The notes under the pieces: generated by a model | What the model was told of the DNA's origin: nothing | What the model saw: the letters and a program-made list of their open reading frames with translations, nothing else | Database searches by the model: none | Source of the DNA: UBA1127 sp965116355 | GTDB lineage: Bacteria; Chloroflexota; Dehalococcoidia; Lucifugimonadales; UBA1127 | Direction: 5' to 3' | DNA length: 64,000 nt | Assembly (NCBI GenBank): GCA_965116355.1 | Contig: OZ220679.1 | Coordinates: forward strand, 1,736,001 to 1,800,000 | Program-made: the position numbers and the translations under genes | Shown here: positions 60,040-64,000 of the stretch, one piece after another | How positions within the stretch are numbered: position 1 is the first letter of the stretch | Layout: every line of letters begins with the position of its first letter

Positions 60040-61368
60040 ATGCTGAGCAAGGAAGAGAATGAACTGTTGACCAGGGTAGGCCCCGGCACCCCCATGGGCG
60101 ACCTCATGCGCCAGTACTGGATGCCCGCCCTCATGTCCGAGGAACTCGCCGAGCCCGACTGCCAGCCCGTCCGGCTCAAGCTGCTGGGCGAGGAGCTCAT
60201 CGCCTTCCGGTCCACCGGCGGCGAGGTGGGCGTCATCCAGAACTCCTGCCCCCACCGCGGCGCGTCGCTCTTCTACGGCCGCAACGAGGAGGACGGCCTC
60301 CGCTGCGTCTACCACGGCTGGAAGTTCGACGTGAACGGCACCTGCGTCGACATGCCGTCGGAACCACCCGAGAGCCGCTTCATCGACAAGGTCCGCGCGC
60401 TCTCGTACCGCACGCAGGAGCGTGGCGGCTTCGTCTGGGTGTACATGGGCGCTCGCGAGACCCCGCCTCCGCTGCCGTCGCTCATCGCGAACATGCAGCC
60501 GGAGGGCGCCTACACCATCAACGCCTACTACACTGAGTGCAACTGGATGCAGTCGCTGGAGGGCGACTACGACACGAGCCATGTCAGCTTCCTCCACGCC
60601 GGCGCTCGACAGCCGGACGAAATCGAAGAGCCGGACGTCACCTTTGAGAAGTACGCCCTCAAGACCCGCTGGGCGCGTCACTTCGTAAAGGACACGGAGT
60701 TCGGCTGCACGTCCGGCAACAACCGGCCGGCGGAGGACGACAGCACCTACTGGCGCGTGGCGCACTTCCTCTTCCCCTTCTACGCCATGATCCCCGCCAG
60801 CTTCCGCGAGAAGTCCTTCATCGCCGTCGTCCCGATGGACGACGAGAACTCGATGCGCTGGCACGTGAGCTGCCGCGACCGCAGCGAGCCCCCGCGGCCC
60901 GGCTTCGGCGGCGCGACGGAGGTCGACGGCCTGCCGACGTCCTTCCACCGCGATGCCTCCAAGAACGGCACCGGCTGGTACGACCGCTTCAAGATCGCCG
61001 GCAACGCCCGCAACGACTACCTCATCGACCGCGAGGCGCAGCGGCGCCGCGAGGGAGGGCTCGGCTTCAGCGGCATCCCGGGCCGCGGCCAGGACAACGG
61101 CATGACGGAGAGCATGGGCGTTATCTACAAGCGCGACCAGGAGCACCTGGGCGTGACCGACTCGGGCATCATCCGTATGCGCCGCAGGCTCGCCAAGGCC
61201 GCTATCGCCCTGCGCGAGGATGGCACGCCGCCTCCCGGCCTCGACAGCCCGGAGCTGTACATGGTGCAGTCCATCTCCACCATCCTGCCCAACGGCGTCA
61301 ACGGCATCGAGGCCACATTGGACCACCAGTGGGCCAACTTGCGAAACATGCAGATGGCAGAAGGATAG
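60040..61368 (+). CDS. Rieske non-heme iron oxygenase, tandem copy 3
   Basis: 442 residues, ATG after GGGAGGAGTGGACT. Ligands C70, H72, C89, H92 (SCPHRGASLFYGRNEEDG) and iron motif GDYDTSHVSFLH. Catalytic-domain features (TYWRVAHFLFPFYAMIPASF, LIDREAQRR) make it closest to the leftward gene at 26.8 kb. A terminator follows directly, ending the three-gene cluster. Confidence 0.92.
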   Translation: MLSKEENELLTRVGPGTPMGDLMRQYWMPALMSEELAEPDCQPVRLKLLGEELIAFRSTGGEVGVIQNSCPHRGASLFYGRNEEDGLRCVYHGWKFDVNGTCVDMPSEPPESRFIDKVRALSYRTQERGGFVWVYMGARETPPPLPSLIANMQPEGAYTINAYYTECNWMQSLEGDYDTSHVSFLHAGARQPDEIEEPDVTFEKYALKTRWARHFVKDTEFGCTSGNNRPAEDDSTYWRVAHFLFPFYAMIPASFREKSFIAVVPMDDENSMRWHVSCRDRSEPPRPGFGGATEVDGLPTSFHRDASKNGTGWYDRFKIAGNARNDYLIDREAQRRREGGLGFSGIPGRGQDNGMTESMGVIYKRDQEHLGVTDSGIIRMRRRLAKAAIALREDGTPPPGLDSPELYMVQSISTILPNGVNGIEATLDHQWANLRNMQMAEG

Positions 61369-61375
61369 GAAGCGC

Positions 61376-61417
61376 AAGAGGCGCGCTCCGCAATTGCAGG
61401 GCGCGCCTCTTTGCTTT
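61376..61417 (+). terminator. terminator after Rieske cluster
   Basis: AAGAGGCGCGC (61376-61386) pairs perfectly with GCGCGCCTCTT (61401-61411) over a 14-base loop, followed by TGCTTT. Confidence 0.88.
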
Positions 61418-61470
61418 CGCGGCGGACGGACGCTCGAAACGCACCCAACACTCGAACACGGAGACCGCAC

Positions 61471-61656
61471 ATGGCGGAGGAGACCAAAATCGAGGTCATC
61501 GCAGGGCCCAACGGCGACGCGGAGATCTATGAGCTGTACGAGGACTACCAGCCCCTCTTCTACAACATCCACTTCAAGGGGCAGGTATCGGAAACCTTCA
61601 AGACCCTCGGTGAGGCATACCTGGAGGCGGGACGGCTTGCGGGGGTGAGGACTTAG
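61471..61656 (+). CDS. small uncharacterised protein (61 residues)
   Basis: I recognise no family. The ATG at 61471 follows GGAGACCGCAC. The peptide is soluble and acidic, with KIEVIAGPNGDAEIYELYED, an aromatic YQPLFYNIHFKG, and a helix FKTLGEAYLEAGRLAG; it reads like a compact alpha/beta fold rather than random translation. It lies just after the Rieske terminator and before a solute-binding lipoprotein gene, whose probable promoter overlaps its 3' end. It may be an accessory protein to either; no motif shows which. Confidence 0.6.
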   Translation: MAEETKIEVIAGPNGDAEIYELYEDYQPLFYNIHFKGQVSETFKTLGEAYLEAGRLAGVRT

Positions 61657-61664
61657 GGTACAAT
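61637..61664 (+). promoter_or_regulatory. possible promoter of second solute-binding lipoprotein gene
   Basis: TTGCGG (61637-61642), 16-base spacer, TACAAT (61659-61664), 81 bases before the ATG at 61746; the -35 box lies in the small upstream gene. Confidence 0.5.
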
Positions 61665-61745
61665 CAGGTTTTCCGGCTTCTCTTCCGGGGGGGAGCCGAG
61701 ATTGCGCCGCCCGATGGCGGCATATCTTGGCAGGGGGGTAAGGAA

Positions 61746-63542
61746 ATGAGGAACAGTTCTGTGTTCAGGTCTATGGCGCTCATGGCGGTCGTTGCGCTTG
61801 CGCTCGTCGCTTTTGCGGCGTGCGGCGGTGACGACGAGGAGGAAACCACTACGTCGACGGCGTCGACGACCACTACGAGCACCACCGACACGTCGTCATC
61901 CGACGCGGGAGCCGCGCCTGCGCCTACAGCGGAGCCGGCGTCGACCGACGCAATGCCCGCCGGCGACGCCATGATGGAGCCCGTGGTCGACGTGGTCGTC
62001 ATCGGGGCCATCGCGCCCACGCTGATCTCCAACAACGCGGGCCGCGGCCTTGGCGTGCAGCAGCACATTCAGCTCAAGCCGATGTACGAGTACATGATCG
62101 GCACGGACCCGGTATCGGGCGAGCTCGTTCCGCAGCTTGCCGAGTCGTGGAGCATCGAGCCCAACGGGCAGGACTTCCGCGTCAAGCTGCGGGAGGGCAT
62201 CCCGTTCCACAACGACATGGGGACGGTCACCTACCGTGACGTTGAATTCACGGTGAATGAGTTCGGCGCGGAGGATGCCACACACCCTCATGCACGCAAC
62301 TACCGCACGGTGGAGATAGAGCCGGTCTCTGACCTGGAGTTCATCTGGAAGCTGCCCCGGCCGCTGGCGGAGCAGGAGCGGCGCATGTCCGAGCACATCG
62401 GCGGCATGGAGATCATGAGCCTGGCCGACTATGAAGCGCTCGGTGAGGAGTTTGTCGAGTCGCGGCCATTGGCCGGTACGAACGGCTACCAGTTTGAGAG
62501 CCGGGAGCAGGAGAGCTACATCCGCTTCGACCGCATCCCCAGCGAGCACTGGCGCCACACCCCGGACTTCGCCGGCCTTGAGTACCGGTGGATGAACGAG
62601 GAGTCAACGCGGCTCGCCGCAATTCTCGCGGACGAGATCCACATCACGCAGCTCGGCGCGGACTCGACGGAGCTGGCGCAGAGCGACGGCTTCCTCGTAC
62701 AACAGGGCGGGCTGCCGGGCCAGCGCATCTTCGGCGCATTCAAGGGCGGCTACCTTGACACGACGTACCCGAACTATGAAGCGCAGGGCACGCCCTGCGG
62801 GTACGCCCACTGCGACTCCCCCTGGATCGACGACAATGTGCGCAAGGCCATGAACAAGGCCGTCGACAAGGACGCCCTGAACGACGCCTTCTTCCGCGGC
62901 GCCGGCACCAACATGATCATGTCGGGCATCCCGGAGGACAGCCCTGCCTTCAACCCGGACTGGCGGGCCGCCTACCCGGCGGAGTACGGCTACGACCCGG
63001 CCGCCGCGCGCAGCCTGCTCTCGGAGGCCGGCTACGGGCCCAACAACCCGCTTGAAATCAACGTGCAGGTGATCCCAGTGGCAGGGTACCCGCAGGCGCC
63101 CGACGTCATGGAGGCGATGGCCGGCTTCTGGAATGACGTCGGCATCTCCACCACCATCGATCAGACCCCTGCTTCCACGCTGCGCGCAACACAGCGGGCG
63201 CTGGAGTTCAAGAACTACATAGGGCTTTTCAGCGGCGCCCCCATCAACATTCAGAGCTTCCGCGTGCACAACAGCAACATCACGCCGCGGGGCGGCGGCT
63301 TCGAGTACAAAGAGATCTCGGACCTCATCCACCAGGTGCAGGCGACGATGGGTGAGGACGCCCAGAACGTCATCCTGCGGCAGATCGGCGACATCGCATT
63401 CCCCAAGCACATCGCCGTCAAACTCTTCTACATCCCGCCGCAGCTCGTCCTGAACCCGGACGTCGTAGAGAGCTGGAACTGGCCGGGCAACATCGCCGGC
63501 CTGTGGAGCCACTTTGACCAGATTCGCGCGGTGAAGAAGTAG
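61746..63542 (+). CDS. family 5 extracellular solute-binding lipoprotein
   Basis: 598 residues; lipobox VAFAAC gives acylated C26, followed by an acidic CGGDDEEE and a Thr/Ser run then PTAEPASTDAMPAGDAMM. The mature domain is SBP_bac_5 (YMIGTDPVSGELVPQLAESW, VKLREGIPFHNDMG, NVRKAMNKAVDKDALNDAFF). It would capture a solute outside the membrane for an ABC importer that is not encoded nearby. It is closely related to the next gene, and more distantly to the lipoprotein at 31.6 kb. GGGGGGTAAGG precedes the start. Confidence 0.93.
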   Translation: MRNSSVFRSMALMAVVALALVAFAACGGDDEEETTTSTASTTTTSTTDTSSSDAGAAPAPTAEPASTDAMPAGDAMMEPVVDVVVIGAIAPTLISNNAGRGLGVQQHIQLKPMYEYMIGTDPVSGELVPQLAESWSIEPNGQDFRVKLREGIPFHNDMGTVTYRDVEFTVNEFGAEDATHPHARNYRTVEIEPVSDLEFIWKLPRPLAEQERRMSEHIGGMEIMSLADYEALGEEFVESRPLAGTNGYQFESREQESYIRFDRIPSEHWRHTPDFAGLEYRWMNEESTRLAAILADEIHITQLGADSTELAQSDGFLVQQGGLPGQRIFGAFKGGYLDTTYPNYEAQGTPCGYAHCDSPWIDDNVRKAMNKAVDKDALNDAFFRGAGTNMIMSGIPEDSPAFNPDWRAAYPAEYGYDPAAARSLLSEAGYGPNNPLEINVQVIPVAGYPQAPDVMEAMAGFWNDVGISTTIDQTPASTLRATQRALEFKNYIGLFSGAPINIQSFRVHNSNITPRGGGFEYKEISDLIHQVQATMGEDAQNVILRQIGDIAFPKHIAVKLFYIPPQLVLNPDVVESWNWPGNIAGLWSHFDQIRAVKK

Positions 63543-63627
63543 CAGACACTTTGGCTGCTCTTTGGGGTATACTCGGCGCTCATAGGGGGAGAATGTCTGA
63601 CCGCACGCAATGCGGAAGGAGGAAGCA

Positions 63628-64000
63628 TTGGAACCTCGCAGTTCGGCGCCTTACTTGACTCGGGTCCTTGCTGTGCTTGCCGCCATGGCGTTGGTGTTGG
63701 CCATGGTCGCGGCGTGCGGCGGTGACGACGAGGAGACCACCACGACGACGTCTACTACGACGACCACCACCGATACGGCCGCTGATACCTCGGCCGCGGC
63801 GGCGCCGACTGCGGAACCGGCGTCGACCGACGCCATGCCCGCCGGCGACGCCATGATGGGCCCCAAGGTCGACCGGGTTGTGGTGGGGGCGCAGCAACCC
63901 TCCCTCCTCTCCAACAACGTCGGCGCGGGTCTCTCCCCCCAGTCACAGATCCAGCTTGTCGCAATGTATGAATACATGATCGGCACAGAGGCCCAGACGG
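63628..64000 (+). CDS. family 5 solute-binding lipoprotein, N-terminal part (cut by window end)
   Basis: Begins at a TTG with AAGGAGG five bases upstream; an in-frame ATG at 63610 precedes that site and is less likely. A signal peptide leads to lipobox cysteine C30 (VLAMVAAC), then CGGDDEE, a Thr run and PTAEPASTDAMPAGDAMM, identical to a stretch in the upstream gene. The start of the SBP_bac_5 domain is visible (IQLVAMYEYMIGTEAQT). The remainder lies outside the window. Tandem duplicate of the preceding gene. Confidence 0.88.
   Translation, partial: MEPRSSAPYLTRVLAVLAAMALVLAMVAACGGDDEETTTTTSTTTTTTDTAADTSAAAAPTAEPASTDAMPAGDAMMGPKVDRVVVGAQQPSLLSNNVGAGLSPQSQIQLVAMYEYMIGTEAQT

Noticed and set aside
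1..64000. Possible genomic island or prophage
   Set aside because: tRNA genes are present at 52.3 and 57.1 kb, but no integrase, transposase, att repeats or phage structural genes accompany them, and composition is even apart from small gaps.

Overview
The window is high-GC, gene-dense bacterial chromosome. It carries no phage, plasmid, transposase or CRISPR signature. Five phthalate-4,5-dioxygenase-like Rieske oxygenases, an enolase-superfamily dehydratase, a cyclase, a TPP enzyme, aldo/keto and alcohol dehydrogenases, scattered peptide-type ABC parts and an HspR-controlled heat-shock locus together suggest a Chloroflexota member of the SAR202/Dehalococcoidia type. That placement is inference from gene content, not from a phylogenetic marker. 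About 48 protein genes, two tRNAs and one cobalamin riboswitch can be supported.

Layout. 1-3.8 kb: the tail of one MFS transporter, a second MFS transporter with a related C-terminus, a DUF971 protein, a methyltransferase and a DinB-like protein. 3.9-7.8 kb: DNA-uptake locus (ComEA-like, MBL-fold hydrolase, ComEC). 7.8-13 kb: enolase-superfamily enzyme with an orphan oligopeptide ABC ATPase, a first Rieske oxygenase and a zinc alcohol dehydrogenase. 13-17.4 kb: leftward housekeeping operon def, CCA-adding-type enzyme, secD, secF. 17.6-23.2 kb: a second orphan ABC ATPase, then hsp20 divergent from dnaJ-like, hspR and clpC-like, with a HAIR-type HspR site between the promoters. 23.4-29.2 kb: cyclase, TPP enzyme, small unknown protein, second Rieske oxygenase, PAC2-family protein. 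29.4-37 kb: TPR lipoprotein, family-5 solute-binding lipoprotein, MFS exporter, esterase, aldo/keto reductase. 37.3-42.2 kb: a nested fold-back element, holA, ychF-like GTPase, hemW-like, aminotransferase. 42.4-45.6 kb: a sensor-regulator fusion and a divergent MarR regulator. 45.7-50.8 kb: cobalamin riboswitch with terminator, btuC-btuF-btuD-like transporter, convergent cobQ. 51-57.2 kb: amidohydrolase, tRNA-Gln, P-loop kinase-like protein, sbcC/rad50-like gene, ffh, tRNA-Pro. 57.4-64 kb: three tandem Rieske oxygenases, a 61-residue protein and two solute-binding lipoproteins, the last cut by the window end.

How it fits together. The Rieske enzymes, dehydratase, cyclase, TPP enzyme and reductases look like a dispersed repertoire for oxidising varied organic acids or aromatics; the solute-binding lipoproteins and orphan ABC ATPases would supply substrates. 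No Rieske reductase or ferredoxin is present, so electron supply must come from elsewhere. B12 uptake is probably switched off by cobalamin through the riboswitch terminator.

Most unusual items: (1) one 805-residue polypeptide fusing GAF, PAS, a histidine-kinase module that has lost its phospho-acceptor His and ATP-binding residues, an apparently intact receiver and a PhoB-type DNA-binding domain; (2) a roughly 108-nt element of three nested inverted repeats beside holA, followed by T-tracts; (3) five Rieske paralogues with identically spaced ligands, three in tandem. Two families of short intergenic repeats recur, often together.
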